From contig CALWGM010000079.1 in NCBI GenBank assembly GCA_944380065.1, positions 1-51,599 on the forward strand: a stretch of DNA of 51,599 nucleotides, in the 5' to 3' direction. The notes under the pieces were generated by a model. That model was not told where the DNA came from, searched no databases, and was given only the letters and a program-made list of their open reading frames with translations. This DNA comes from an uncultured Lachnospiraceae bacterium. GTDB taxonomy: Bacteria > Bacillota > Clostridia > Lachnospirales > Lachnospiraceae. The stretch's first letter is position 1. Every line of letters starts with the position of its first letter. Both the position numbers and the translations under genes were made by a program. This document shows, piece by piece, positions 34,776 to 44,226 of the stretch.

Positions 34776-35453
34776 ATGCCACCGATTACAAATGACTGGG
34801 CGGAACCGCTAAGCGCAGAGTTCCGCAAACCATACTACAGAGAGCTGTATAAAAAGGTGCTGGAGGAATACCGCACGCGGAAGGTTTTCCCGGCGCCGGA
34901 TGATATTTTTAACGCCCTTCATTTAACGCCGCTGTCACAGGTGAAGGTGGTGATTCTGGGACAGGATCCCTATCACAACGACGGGCAGGCGCACGGGCTG
35001 TGCTTTTCTGTGAAGCCGGATGTGGAGATCCCGCCGTCCCTGATCAATATTTACCAGGAGCTGCATGACGACCTGGGATGCAGGATCCCGAACAATGGTT
35101 ATCTGGTGAAATGGGCAAAACAGGGTGTGCTTCTGCTGAACACGGTGCTGACTGTCCGCGCACACCAGGCCAACTCCCACCGGGGGATTGGCTGGGAACA
35201 GTTTACGGACGCCATCATAGAGGCGGTGGACCGGCAGGACCGGCCGGTTGTGTTCCTTCTCTGGGGCAGGCCGGCCCAGATGAAAAAGAGCATGCTGCAC
35301 AATCCGAAGCATCTGATCTTAGAGGCGCCTCACCCCAGTCCTCTGTCTGCCTACCGGGGATTCTTCGGCTGCAGGCATTTCAGCCAGGCCAACGCATTCC
35401 TGGAGAGGAATGGGATTTTGCCCATTGACTGGCAGATTGAGGATATTCCGTGA
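34776..35453 (+). CDS. ung: Uracil-DNA glycosylase
   Basis: 225 residues from ATG 34776 with AAGGAGAGAG upstream; an ATG at 34749 lies before that site. Family 1 UNG motifs: VILGQDPYHNDGQAHGL (catalytic Asp), VLLLNTVLTV, FLLWGRPAQ and the minor-groove loop HPSPLSAYRGFFGC. It excises uracil from DNA, starting base-excision repair. The following 206 bp before dgt hold AT-rich sequence and no clear promoter. Confidence 0.96.
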   Translation: MPPITNDWAEPLSAEFRKPYYRELYKKVLEEYRTRKVFPAPDDIFNALHLTPLSQVKVVILGQDPYHNDGQAHGLCFSVKPDVEIPPSLINIYQELHDDLGCRIPNNGYLVKWAKQGVLLLNTVLTVRAHQANSHRGIGWEQFTDAIIEAVDRQDRPVVFLLWGRPAQMKKSMLHNPKHLILEAPHPSPLSAYRGFFGCRHFSQANAFLERNGILPIDWQIEDIP

Positions 35454-35659
35454 CCGGCAGGCCGCGGGAGGGGCGGTTTGGCGCAGGTATCAGGCTGCAT
35501 GGAACTATTTTTTAGAAAAAATGTAAAAAGAAAAAGGAAACCGGGCTTTTTTGCCGAATTTATATAACAGGTGGAAGGTGTCTGACCGGACGGATGCGCA
35601 GGGTCGGGCAACTCCCATCTGTTATGTGTTTCAAGTGCATACAGGGGAAGGTTCTGACT

Positions 35660-36667
35660 ATGACGATTCGGGAACAGCTGGAGCTGAGGGAAAGAGAATA
35701 TTTAAGCCCTTTTGCTTCCTTAAGTGAGAATTCCAGAGGGAGAGATCTGCCGGAGCCGGAGTGTGATATCCGTCCGGTGTATCAGAGAGACCGGGATCGT
35801 ATTCTTCACTGCAAATCTTTCCGCAGGCTGAAGGATAAGACCCAGGTGTTTTTGTCGCCCAAAGGCGACCATTACAGAACCAGGCTGACTCATGTGCTGG
35901 AGGTTTCGCAGAATGCCCGTACCATCGCCAAGGCGCTGCGGCTGAATGAAGATCTGGTGGAGGCCATTGCCCTTGGCCATGATCTGGGGCACACACCGTT
36001 CGGGCATGCCGGCGAGCGGATGCTGGACCGGCTCTGCGAGGGAGGCTTCCGGCACAATGTACAGAGTGTGCGGCTGGTGGAGAGGCTGGAAAAGGACGGG
36101 CGGGGACTGAACCTGACCTGGGAGGTGCGGGATGGGATCCTGAACCATAAAACAAGCGGAAGCCCTGCCACGCTGGAGGGAAACATCGTCCGCCTGTCCG
36201 ATAAGATCGCCTATATCAACCATGATATTGACGACGCGATCCGGGCACATGTGCTGAGGGAGGAGGATATCCCCCACAGGCTGCGGGAGATTTTGGGTTT
36301 TACCACCCGGGAGCGGCTGAATACGCTGATCCATGATATCATTATCCACAGCCAGCACCAGAATGTCATCCGTATGTCGGCGGAGGTGGAGCAGGCCATG
36401 CAGGAACTGAGGCAGTTCATGTTTGCCCATGTGTACACCAATCCGGTGGCAAAAGGAGAAGAGAGCAAGGCAATGGCGCTCTTGGAGCAGCTGTTTGAGT
36501 ACTATATGGATCATACAGACCAGCTGTCAGAGACAAATCTGCGGATGCTCCGGGAGGGGGAGCCGAAAGACCGGGTGATCTGTGATTATATCGCCGGTAT
36601 GACGGATCAGTATGCCATTGCAAAATATAATGAATATTTCCTGCCGAAACAGTGGCAGGTGTACTGA
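35660..36667 (+). CDS. dgt: dGTP triphosphohydrolase-like HD protein
   Basis: 335 residues from ATG 35660 with AGGGGAAGG upstream; the earlier frame from 35594 is unlike the family. HD superfamily: CKSFRRLKDKTQVF, THVLEVSQNARTIA, ALGHDLGHTPFGHAGE (HD metal site), FRHNVQSVR and SDKIAYINHDIDDA. Homologues hydrolyse dNTPs to nucleoside and triphosphate. It lies directly upstream of dnaG, a frequent Clostridial order. Confidence 0.92.
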   Translation: MTIREQLELREREYLSPFASLSENSRGRDLPEPECDIRPVYQRDRDRILHCKSFRRLKDKTQVFLSPKGDHYRTRLTHVLEVSQNARTIAKALRLNEDLVEAIALGHDLGHTPFGHAGERMLDRLCEGGFRHNVQSVRLVERLEKDGRGLNLTWEVRDGILNHKTSGSPATLEGNIVRLSDKIAYINHDIDDAIRAHVLREEDIPHRLREILGFTTRERLNTLIHDIIIHSQHQNVIRMSAEVEQAMQELRQFMFAHVYTNPVAKGEESKAMALLEQLFEYYMDHTDQLSETNLRMLREGEPKDRVICDYIAGMTDQYAIAKYNEYFLPKQWQVY

Positions 36668-36717
36668 CAGCCTGCTGTGGCTGAGGGGCACAGCGGCTGC
36701 CGGTCTCAGGAGAGGAC

Positions 36718-38487
36718 ATGCCGTTTTATTCAGATGAATTGATCGAGGAGGTCCGTTCCCGCAATGATATTGTGGATGTGATCTCCGGTTATGTACGTTT
36801 GCAAAAAAAGGGAAGCTCCTATTTCGGGCTGTGTCCCTTTCATAATGAAAAAACGCCGTCGTTTTCTGTGTCGCCGGGCAAGCAGATGTATTACTGTTTT
36901 GGCTGCGGCGCCGGGGGGAATGTACTGACCTTTGTGATGCAGTATGAGAACTTTACCTTCCAGGAGGCGATGCAGAGCCTGGCGGAGCGGGCGGGGATCG
37001 AGCTGCCGAAGCAGGAGATGACCGCAGCGCAGCGGCAGAAGGCAGACCGGCGCGCAAGGCTGCTGGAGATCAACCAGACGGCGGCAAAGTATTTTTACAT
37101 GCTGCTGCGCAGCCCGCAGGGACAGCATGCGCTGGATTATTTTATCAGGCGGGAGCTGACGCCCCAGACCATGCAGCATTTTGGACTGGGGTATTCCGGG
37201 AAGTACAGTGACGACCTGTACCGGTATCTGAAAAAGCAGGGGTATCCGGATGATCTGTTAAAGGACAGCGGGCTGATCATCTTTGACGAGAAGCGGGGCG
37301 GTTATGACAGGTTCTGGAACCGGGCCATGTTTCCGATCATGGATGTGAACAACCGGGTGATTGGCTTCGGCGGACGTGTGATGGGCGACGGGGAACCGAA
37401 ATATCTGAATTCCCCGGAGACGGTGATTTTTGACAAGAGCCGGAATCTGTACGGTTTAAATTTTGCCCGGGTATCCCGGAGACCGCATATCCTGCTCTGC
37501 GAGGGGTACATGGATGTGATCGCCCTGCACCAGGCGGGATTTGACAATGCGGTGGCTTCGCTGGGAACTGCCTTTACCTCCGGACATGCCAACCTGCTGA
37601 AACGGTATACGAAGGAGGTTTATCTGACCTTTGACAGTGACGGGGCGGGCGTGAAGGCGGCGCTGCGGGCGATCCCCATCCTGAAGGAGGCGGGGCTGAC
37701 CGCGAAGGTGATCGATATGCGTCCCCATAAGGATCCGGATGAGTTCATCAAGGCTCTGGGAGCGGAGGAATACCAGAAACGGATCGACCGCGCGGAGAAC
37801 AGTTTCCTGTTTGAGATCCGGATGCTGGAGCGTGATTATGACCTTAAGGATCCCGAGAGCAAAACGGAGTTTTTCCGTCAGGTATCCCGGAGGATCCTGG
37901 AATTCCCGGAGGCTTTGGAGCGGGAAAATTACATAGAGGCCATTGCCGGCCGCTACCAGATCGGGTTTGAACAGCTCCGGGGGATGGTGAACAGCGAAGG
38001 CACCCGCGGAGGGATCACGAGGCAGAGAGAGCCGTTAAAATCCGGTATCCATGAGAAGCATAAGAAAGAAGACGGGATGAAGCAGTCCCAGAGGCTTCTT
38101 CTTACCTGGCTGATTGAGGATGAGACCCTGTTCGACAGGGTTGGGAAATATATCGGGCCGGAGGATTTTACAGAAGAGATCTACCGGCAGGCCGCGAAGC
38201 TTCTGTTTGAACAGCACGCGGCCGGACAGCTGAACCCGGCGAGGATCGTCAGCATGTTTGCGGATGAGGAGCAGCAGCGGGAGATCGCAGGTCTGTTCCA
38301 TGCCAGAATCCGGGCGGTGGAGACCGGAAAGGACCGGGAAAAGGCGCTGAATGAGACGGTGCGGCGCGTGAAAAAAAACAGCATCGAATACCGGACGAAG
38401 CATCTGGAACCTGCGGATACCGCAGGGCTGCAGAGGCTGATCGAGGACCGGAAAAGTCTTGCAAAACTGCATATTTCTATTGATTGA
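36718..38487 (+). CDS. dnaG: DNA primase DnaG
   Basis: 589 residues. N-terminal CHC2 zinc finger (CPFHNEKTPSF...CFGCGAGG), RNA-polymerase domain with GFGGRVMGDGEPKYLNSPET and the TOPRIM block (LLCEGYMDVIALHQAGF, TFDSDGAG, DPDEFIK), and a C-terminal helicase-binding domain from about 445. It makes RNA primers for replication. The macromolecular-synthesis pair dnaG-rpoD is present, but rpsU is not directly upstream. Confidence 0.96.
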   Translation: MPFYSDELIEEVRSRNDIVDVISGYVRLQKKGSSYFGLCPFHNEKTPSFSVSPGKQMYYCFGCGAGGNVLTFVMQYENFTFQEAMQSLAERAGIELPKQEMTAAQRQKADRRARLLEINQTAAKYFYMLLRSPQGQHALDYFIRRELTPQTMQHFGLGYSGKYSDDLYRYLKKQGYPDDLLKDSGLIIFDEKRGGYDRFWNRAMFPIMDVNNRVIGFGGRVMGDGEPKYLNSPETVIFDKSRNLYGLNFARVSRRPHILLCEGYMDVIALHQAGFDNAVASLGTAFTSGHANLLKRYTKEVYLTFDSDGAGVKAALRAIPILKEAGLTAKVIDMRPHKDPDEFIKALGAEEYQKRIDRAENSFLFEIRMLERDYDLKDPESKTEFFRQVSRRILEFPEALERENYIEAIAGRYQIGFEQLRGMVNSEGTRGGITRQREPLKSGIHEKHKKEDGMKQSQRLLLTWLIEDETLFDRVGKYIGPEDFTEEIYRQAAKLLFEQHAAGQLNPARIVSMFADEEQQREIAGLFHARIRAVETGKDREKALNETVRRVKKNSIEYRTKHLEPADTAGLQRLIEDRKSLAKLHISID

Positions 38488-38525
38488 GGAAACAATAGTT
38501 GATACAAAATGGAAGGATGAACAAC

Positions 38526-39779
38526 ATGGCAGAAAAAAACGACCAGAAGGTAAAAGAGAGCGTGGAAAGCAAGATGGAGCAGTTTTATAAAAAACTGCCG
38601 GAACTGCTGGCTATCGCGAAAAAGAAAAAGAATATGCTGGAGTATCAGGAAATCAGCGATTACTTCAAAGAGTTTAATCTGACTCCGGAGCAGATTGAGA
38701 AGGTTCTGGAATATCTGGAGGCAAACCATGTGGATGTGCTCCGGATTGCGGACGATGATGATATTCTGATCGATGATGAAGATACAGAAGCTGATATTGA
38801 GGTGGAGAAGCTGGATCTGACGGTGCCGGACGGCGTCAGCATAGAGGATCCGGTGCGGATGTATTTAAAAGAAATCGGCAAGGTGCCCCTTCTGACGGCG
38901 GAGGAGGAGATCGATCTGGCCAAAGATATGGAGGACGGCGCGGTTGCCCAGGAAAAGATCGAGATTTTAAAAGGCCGTATGGAGAATGCCAGCGAGGAAG
39001 AAAAGGCGGAGATGGAGGCAGATATCAAGGCAGAACAGAAGCTGGCAGACAGGGGGGCGGAGGCCAAGAAACGTCTGGCGGAGGCCAACCTGCGTCTGGT
39101 GGTCAGCATTGCCAAGCGTTATGTGGGCCGCGGGATGCTGTTCCTTGACCTGATCCAGGAGGGAAATCTGGGTCTGATCAAGGCTGTGGAAAAGTTCGAT
39201 TACAGAAAAGGATATAAGTTCAGTACGTATGCCACCTGGTGGATCCGCCAGGCAATCACCCGGGCGATCGCTGACCAGGCCAGGACGATCCGGATCCCGG
39301 TGCATATGGTGGAAACGATTAACAAACTGATCCGTGTCTCCAGACAGCTGCTGCAGGAGTTGGGGCGCGAACCAACTCCGGAGGAGATCGCGGAGGAGAT
39401 GAATATGCCGGTGGAGCGTGTCCGGGAAATTCTTAAGATTTCCCAGGAACCGGTTTCTCTGGAGACCCCGATCGGCGAGGAGGAGGACAGCCACCTGGGT
39501 GATTTCATTCAGGATGACAATGTTCCGGTGCCCGCGGACGCGGCGGCGTTTACGCTCCTGAAAGAACAGTTGGTGGAAGTGTTAAGCACGCTGACCGACC
39601 GGGAGCAGAAGGTACTGCGTCTGCGTTTCGGGCTGGACGACGGCCGCGCCCGTACGCTGGAAGAAGTTGGAAAAGAGTTCAATGTAACCCGTGAGCGGAT
39701 CCGGCAGATTGAGGCAAAGGCCCTGCGCAAGCTGCGTCATCCCAGCCGGAGCCGGAAGCTGAAGGATTATCTGGACTGA
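38526..39779 (+). CDS. rpoD: Primary sigma factor RpoD (SigA)
   Basis: 417 residues from ATG 38526, with GGAAGGA eight bases upstream. Region 1.1 (about 1-80) and a very acidic linker are followed by region 1.2 ([17 protein letters not shown]), region 2 ([47 protein letters not shown]), region 3 and region 4 with its helix-turn-helix ([20 protein letters not shown]). It directs housekeeping promoters of the TTGACA/TATAAT type seen across this window. The stop overlaps the trmK start by one base. Confidence 0.97.
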   Translation: MAEKNDQKVKESVESKMEQFYKKLPELLAIAKKKKNMLEYQEISDYFKEFNLTPEQIEKVLEYLEANHVDVLRIADDDDILIDDEDTEADIEVEKLDLTVPDGVSIEDPVRMYLKEIGKVPLLTAEEEIDLAKDMEDGAVAQEKIEILKGRMENASEEEKAEMEADIKAEQKLADRGAEAKKRLAEANLRLVVSIAKRYVGRGMLFLDLIQEGNLGLIKAVEKFDYRKGYKFSTYATWWIRQAITRAIADQARTIRIPVHMVETINKLIRVSRQLLQELGREPTPEEIAEEMNMPVERVREILKISQEPVSLETPIGEEEDSHLGDFIQDDNVPVPADAAAFTLLKEQLVEVLSTLTDREQKVLRLRFGLDDGRARTLEEVGKEFNVTRERIRQIEAKALRKLRHPSRSRKLKDYLD

Positions 39780-40543
39780 TGGCGGTGAAGTTATCGGCCC
39801 GCATGTCGGCGCTGGCAGCGCTTGTGACACCGGGGGTGCGGCTGGCGGATGTGGGTACCGATCATGGATACATACCGGTTTTCCTGTGTCAGACAGGGAA
39901 GATTCCCTCTGCCATAGCGATGGATGTGAACGGTGGGCCTCTGCAGAGAGCAGAGGCCCATGTTGCAGAATTTGGTCTGGGAGACAGGATAAAGACCCGC
40001 CTGTCGGACGGCCTGGAAAAGTTAGAACCCGGGGAAGCGGACTGTGTGCTGATCGCCGGGATGGGCGGCGCCCTGATACAGCGGATCCTCTCTGAGGGAG
40101 AAGCTGTGCTGGGGAGTGTGGAGGAACTGATCCTGCAGCCCCAGTCGGAGGTGCCCCAGACGAGACGTTTCCTGCGGGAGCATGGATACCGGATCGTGGA
40201 TGAGGATATGGTGGAAGAGGACGGGAAGTTCTATTTTCTGATGAAAGCGCACAGGATGGAGGCGGATGCCTCAGAGCAGCAGTCTTTGGAGGATGAATTC
40301 GGCCCGATCCTGCTAAAGAAAAAGCACCCTGTCCTGCTGCGCTGGATCCGGCGGGAGATACGGATCCTCCAGATGATCCGCCGGAAGCTGCTGGGTGCAA
40401 TGTATAAGACGGAGGACGGCCAGGTAATGTTTTTCTGGCCTGGGGAAGAGGGATCGGCAAAGCAGGAGAGGCTGTCTGAACGGCTGGAAGAAACGGAAAA
40501 GCGCCTGCGGCTGACAGAGGAAGCGCTGAAGCTGCTGGAGTAG
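39779..40543 (+). CDS. trmK: tRNA (adenine-22-N1)-methyltransferase TrmK
   Basis: 254 residues. N-terminal Rossmann domain with LADVGTDHGYIPVFL (motif I), AIAMDVNGGPLQRAE and VLIAGMGGALIQRIL, then a C-terminal coiled coil rich in Glu/Arg. TrmK makes m1A22 in tRNA. In B. subtilis yqfN/trmK also lies downstream of sigA. Translational coupling to rpoD is indicated by the one-base overlap. Confidence 0.92.
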   Translation: MAVKLSARMSALAALVTPGVRLADVGTDHGYIPVFLCQTGKIPSAIAMDVNGGPLQRAEAHVAEFGLGDRIKTRLSDGLEKLEPGEADCVLIAGMGGALIQRILSEGEAVLGSVEELILQPQSEVPQTRRFLREHGYRIVDEDMVEEDGKFYFLMKAHRMEADASEQQSLEDEFGPILLKKKHPVLLRWIRREIRILQMIRRKLLGAMYKTEDGQVMFFWPGEEGSAKQERLSERLEETEKRLRLTEEALKLLE

Positions 40544-40562
40544 GAAAGGAGCAGAGAGGACG

Positions 40563-42218
40563 ATGGATTGTGTTCTGAACATACACGGCGAGGAAAAAAG
40601 CTATCCTGCGGGAACGCCTTACCGGGTGATTGCAGAAGAATACCAGAAGGATTACGCGGACGATATTGTCCTGGTGCGGTTCTGCGGCCATTTGCGGGAG
40701 CTGGAAAAAACGGTTTTCCGGAGCGGCGATCTGGAGTTTGTCACAACAGCAGAACGCGCGGGGCGCAGTACGTACCGCAGGAGCGTGACGTTTTTGATGG
40801 AGACGGCGGCCAGCATGCTGTTCCCGGGCATGCATGTGTTTGTGCAGCATTCCATCGGGCAGGGATTTTACTGTGAATTCCATCGGGACAGGGCGCTGGT
40901 ACCGGCAGAGCATTCCTGGCTGCAGGAACTGAAAGAAAAAATGCAGGAGCTGATTTCACGTGACGAACCGATTGTAAAGCACAACCTGAACCTCCAGGAG
41001 GCGATTGACTTCTTCAGGGAGATCGGCCGTCCGGATAAGGCGCGGCTTTTGCGTTACCGCAGAAGTTCTAGGGTGAATTTATATGACCTGCTGGGTTACC
41101 GGGAATATTATTACGGATATATGGCGCCCTCCACCGGATATCTGAAATGTTTTGATATTCTTCCTTATCAGAAGGGATTTATGCTGATGTTCCCGGATCG
41201 CGATACCAGGACGGTGGCGGAGTTTTTCCCGCTGGATAAACTGTTTGGGATCCTGGATGAGTCTGCCGCCTGGGGAGCCAGCATGGGCGTTGGTACAGTC
41301 GGCGAGCTGAACGATGTGATCGCTTCGGGAAAGATCCAGGATCTGATCTTAGTGCAGGAATCCTGGATGGAGCAGCAGATCGGAAATATTGCGGAGCAGA
41401 TTGCTGCGGATCCCAGAAAGAAGATCATTCTGATCGCAGGACCGTCTTCTTCCGGGAAGACGACCTTTTCCCACCGTCTGTCCATTCAGCTGACGGCGCA
41501 GGGGCTGCGGCCGCATCCGATTTCCCTGGATGATTTTTATGTGAACCGGGAGGATACTCCAAAGGATGAGAACGGGGAATATGATTTTGAATGTCTGGAA
41601 GCGATTGACATTCCGCTGCTGAACCGCTGCCTGAATGACCTGCTGGCAGGAAAAGAGGTGCTTCTTCCCGTGTTTAATTTCCGCACCGGGAGGAGAGAAT
41701 ACCGGGGGCAGCCTCTGCAGATCGGCGCAGCGGATGTGCTGGTTTTGGAGGGAATTCATGGGCTGAATGAAAAGCTCTCCTGGCAGCTCCCAAAGGAAAA
41801 TAAATTTAAGATTTATATCAGCGCCCTGACCCAGCTGAATGTGGATGAGCAGAATAATCTGGCCACCACGGACGGCAGGCTGATCCGCAGGATCGTGCGG
41901 GATGCCAGGACACGGAACACCTCTGCCAGGGAAACGCTGGCCCGCTGGGAATCTGTGCGCCGGGGGGAGGAGAGAAACATCTTCCCTTACCAGGAGGAAG
42001 CGGATGTGATGTTTAACTCCGCGCTGATTTACGAGCTGGCGGTTTTGAAGGTATATGCGGAGCCGCTGCTGTTTGCCATAGACAGCAGCTGTCCGGAGTA
42101 CGAGGAGGCGAAACGCCTGCTGAAAATCCTGGATTATACGCTGCCGGTACCGGGAGAGAGCATCGGCCCCAACTCCATTCTCAGGGAGTTTATGGGCGGT
42201 GGATGCTTTGGCGTATGA
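40563..42218 (+). CDS. TGS-domain nucleoside (uridine-type) kinase
   Basis: 551 residues with AAAGGAG upstream. The N-terminus (about 1-60) is a TGS-like domain, and about 60-210 resembles the threonyl-tRNA-synthetase second additional domain. The C-terminal half is a phosphoribulokinase/uridine kinase domain with P-loop IAGPSSSGKTTFSHRL, ISLDDFYVNREDTP and VLVLEGIHGLN. It is a known Firmicute fusion family annotated as nucleoside kinase; why the ThrRS-like parts are retained is unclear. It ends 58 bp before RNase P RNA. Confidence 0.85.
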   Translation: MDCVLNIHGEEKSYPAGTPYRVIAEEYQKDYADDIVLVRFCGHLRELEKTVFRSGDLEFVTTAERAGRSTYRRSVTFLMETAASMLFPGMHVFVQHSIGQGFYCEFHRDRALVPAEHSWLQELKEKMQELISRDEPIVKHNLNLQEAIDFFREIGRPDKARLLRYRRSSRVNLYDLLGYREYYYGYMAPSTGYLKCFDILPYQKGFMLMFPDRDTRTVAEFFPLDKLFGILDESAAWGASMGVGTVGELNDVIASGKIQDLILVQESWMEQQIGNIAEQIAADPRKKIILIAGPSSSGKTTFSHRLSIQLTAQGLRPHPISLDDFYVNREDTPKDENGEYDFECLEAIDIPLLNRCLNDLLAGKEVLLPVFNFRTGRREYRGQPLQIGAADVLVLEGIHGLNEKLSWQLPKENKFKIYISALTQLNVDEQNNLATTDGRLIRRIVRDARTRNTSARETLARWESVRRGEERNIFPYQEEADVMFNSALIYELAVLKVYAEPLLFAIDSSCPEYEEAKRLLKILDYTLPVPGESIGPNSILREFMGGGCFGV

Positions 42219-42276
42219 GGGATATGACAGAAAAAGCTTGCAAAAGCAAAGAGAATTGTAGTAGTATAGTTGAGTC

Positions 42277-42641
42277 TGAGTGGGACAGATGATCGCGGCT
42301 GCAGGCGTCGAAAGACCGCAGGTGAGGAAAGTCCGGGCTTCACAGGGCAGGATGCCGGATAACGTCCGGCGGAGGCGACTCCAGGGACAGTGCAACAGAG
42401 ATATACCGCGTCAGCAATGAGCCATGTGCGGTCATTGCTGACGTAAGGGTGGAAAGGCAGTGTAAGAGACTACCGCCCGGCTGGTAACAGCCGGGGCACA
42501 TGTAAACCCCATCCGAAGCAAGACCGAAACGAAGCGTTTACGTGGCCCGCCAGCTTCAGGTAGGTCGCTTGAGGCTGCCGGCAACGGCAGTCGTAGATAG
42601 ATGATCATCCAACGACATAACCCGGCTTACCGTCCCGCTCA
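42277..42641 (+). ncRNA. rnpB: RNase P RNA
   Basis: About 365 nt closed by stem P1: TGAGTGGGAC (42277-42286) with GTCCCGCTCA (42632-42641). Conserved regions are all present: GAGGAAAGTCCGGGCTTC, GGGTGGAAAGGCAGTG, GGTAACAGCCGGGGCACA, AAACCCCATCCGAAGCAAGA and the terminal ACATAACCCGGCTTACCG. It is the catalytic RNA for 5' tRNA maturation. A TAGTAT-type -10 (42262-42267) with TTGCAA (42238-42243) 18 bp upstream is a plausible promoter. Confidence 0.95.
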
Positions 42642-42652
42642 GAAACTGTATC

Positions 42653-42690
42653 ATGATGCGGCCAGATTGGCTGGCGTCATGGTACTTTTT
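42653..42690 (+). terminator. Terminator of RNase P RNA
   Basis: ATGATGCGGCCA and TGGCTGGCGTCAT form an imperfect stem followed by GGTACTTTTTC. Confidence 0.7.
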
Positions 42691-42732
42691 CTATATAAAA
42701 GTGAAAATTTTATAAAATGATAGAACGTACAG

Positions 42733-42761
42733 TTGACAGCATTTTTATCAAAAGGTACATT
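42733..42761 (+). promoter_or_regulatory. Promoter of the zinc-ribbon/DUF5685/J-domain operon
   Basis: A perfect TTGACA (42733-42738), a 17-bp spacer and TACATT (42756-42761), in an AT-rich stretch about 60 bp before ATG 42823. Confidence 0.65.
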
Positions 42762-42822
42762 ATATGATATGATAAATTTTCCGGCTGGTTCTGAATCAGT
42801 TTAAAAAAGAAAGGGAATCATA

Positions 42823-43251
42823 ATGAGAAACCGTTTTGAAGATTTTATGTATGGACGCTATGGAAACGACCAGTTCAACCAGTTTCTTTCTGTGATCGCG
42901 CTGGCGGTTCTGGTTGTCAATCTGTTTGTAAAGATCCCGTTTTTGTGGATGGGGGCGCTGGCGCTTCTGATCTGGACATATTTTCGGATGCTGTCGAGAA
43001 ATACGTCCCGGCGTTATGCGGAAAATGAGCGTTTCTTAAGTTTTATTTCCAGATTCCGCAGAGGCGGAAGCACTGGCGGTTATGCGGGAGGGCGTTCTGC
43101 CGCGGAACGGAGAGCCGAGCGGGAGCAGCGGAAGATCTACCGCTATTTTGTATGTCCCCACTGCAGCCAGAAGGTGCGGGTTCCCAGAGGGAAGGGAAAG
43201 ATTGAGATTACCTGCCCGAAATGCAGGACATCTTTTATAAAGAGAACCTGA
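42823..43251 (+). CDS. Membrane-anchored C-terminal zinc-ribbon protein
   Basis: 142 residues. The N-terminus is a polar segment (MRNRFEDFMYGRYGNDQF), followed by two close membrane helices at about 21-38 (FLSVIALAVLVVNLFV) and 41-56 (FLWMGALALLIWTYF). A basic, Gly-rich linker (about 59-103) leads to a zinc ribbon with CPHCSQKVRVPRGKGKIEI...CPKC. Both domains probably face the cytosol. Similar proteins occur beside DUF5685 and J-domain genes in Clostridia, and that order is seen here. Function unknown. Confidence 0.7.
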   Translation: MRNRFEDFMYGRYGNDQFNQFLSVIALAVLVVNLFVKIPFLWMGALALLIWTYFRMLSRNTSRRYAENERFLSFISRFRRGGSTGGYAGGRSAAERRAEREQRKIYRYFVCPHCSQKVRVPRGKGKIEITCPKCRTSFIKRT

Positions 43252-43303
43252 GCGGGGAATGGAACATCCCATTCGTGAAACGAATTTTTCCATGGATTTG
43301 CAG

Positions 43304-43332
43304 CGTTGCTGTGAACAGAGCGCACAGTAATG
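43304..43332 (+). repeat. Short intergenic palindromic element
   Basis: Starts CGTTGCTGTGAACAGAG and ends CGCACAGTAATG; the arms CGTTGCTGTG and CACAGTAATG pair with mismatches. It is closely similar to the element at 50695-50724. Confidence 0.5.
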
Positions 43333-43380
43333 TTTTCCCGGCAGGTCGGGACAAAATCAAGTAGGATTCCGGGGGCTTTT

Positions 43381-44226
43381 ATGTTTGGTTATATTTATGT
43401 CAATCAAAAGGATTTGTCAGAAGAGAGTAAGAAGCAGTATCAGGCTTATTACTGCGGCCTTTGCCAGGTTTTGAAAAAAAGCAGCGGCGTAAAGGGGCAG
43501 ATTCTGTTAAATTATGATATGACATTTCTGATTATCCTGCTGACGGGATTGTATGAGCTGCAGAATCGTGAGAAGATGTTTGTCTGTCCGCTGCACCCGG
43601 GGAAGAAGAAATTAGCATATATCAATGAGGCGTCTGTGTACGCATCCGATATGAATGTACTTTTGTCCTACTACAATCTGGTTGATGACTGGGAGGATGA
43701 CCATTCTCTTCCGAAATATATGATTTCACAGATGCTGAAAAAGGACTACCGGCGGATTGCCAGGAAGTATCCCAGACAGGCGCAGGCAGTGGAGACTTAT
43801 GTGCGCCATCTGGATATGCTGGAGCGGAAAAAAGAAGACAATATTGACGCGATTTCCGGGCTGACCGGCGAGATGCTGGGGGAGATTTTTGCCTGGAAAG
43901 ACGATATCTGGGCAGAGGAGCTTCACTGCCTGGGATTCTATATGGGGAAATTTATCTATTTGATGGATGCCTATGAGGATCTGGAAAAGGATGTCAGGAA
44001 AAATGAGTACAATCCTTTTATGAAGCTGGCCAAGCAGAACCATAGGGACTTTGAAACGATCAGCAAGCTGATCCTGACAAGCATGATGTCAGAGTGCGCC
44101 AAGTCTTTTGAGCGTCTGCCGATTTTATTACATGCGGATATTATCCGGAATATCCTGTATTCCGGCGTGTGGTCAAAGTATGAGTATCTGCAGGAGAAGA
44201 AGAAAAAACGGAGGAAATCCAAGTGA
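43381..44226 (+). CDS. DUF5685-type protein with two Asp-rich motifs
   Basis: 281 residues from ATG 43381. Starts [12 protein letters not shown] and has an early CGLC pair (C25, C28), [18 protein letters not shown] and another Cys at C69. It is almost wholly alpha-helical. Two acid clusters stand out: NLVDDWEDD (about 99-107) and [11 protein letters not shown] (about 194-204), followed by NEYNPF. This arrangement recalls the paired Asp motifs of squalene/phytoene-synthase-type enzymes, but that likeness is my inference. The C-terminus is very basic. It overlaps the J-domain gene by four bases, so the two are translationally coupled. No function is established. Confidence 0.7.
   Translation: MFGYIYVNQKDLSEESKKQYQAYYCGLCQVLKKSSGVKGQILLNYDMTFLIILLTGLYELQNREKMFVCPLHPGKKKLAYINEASVYASDMNVLLSYYNLVDDWEDDHSLPKYMISQMLKKDYRRIARKYPRQAQAVETYVRHLDMLERKKEDNIDAISGLTGEMLGEIFAWKDDIWAEELHCLGFYMGKFIYLMDAYEDLEKDVRKNEYNPFMKLAKQNHRDFETISKLILTSMMSECAKSFERLPILLHADIIRNILYSGVWSKYEYLQEKKKKRRKSK

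Noticed and set aside
39582-40913. Minus-strand open frame of 443 codons opposite trmK and the nucleoside kinase
   Set aside because: Pro/Ser/His/Arg-rich shadow of GC-rich coding DNA; both plus-strand genes have strong family motifs.
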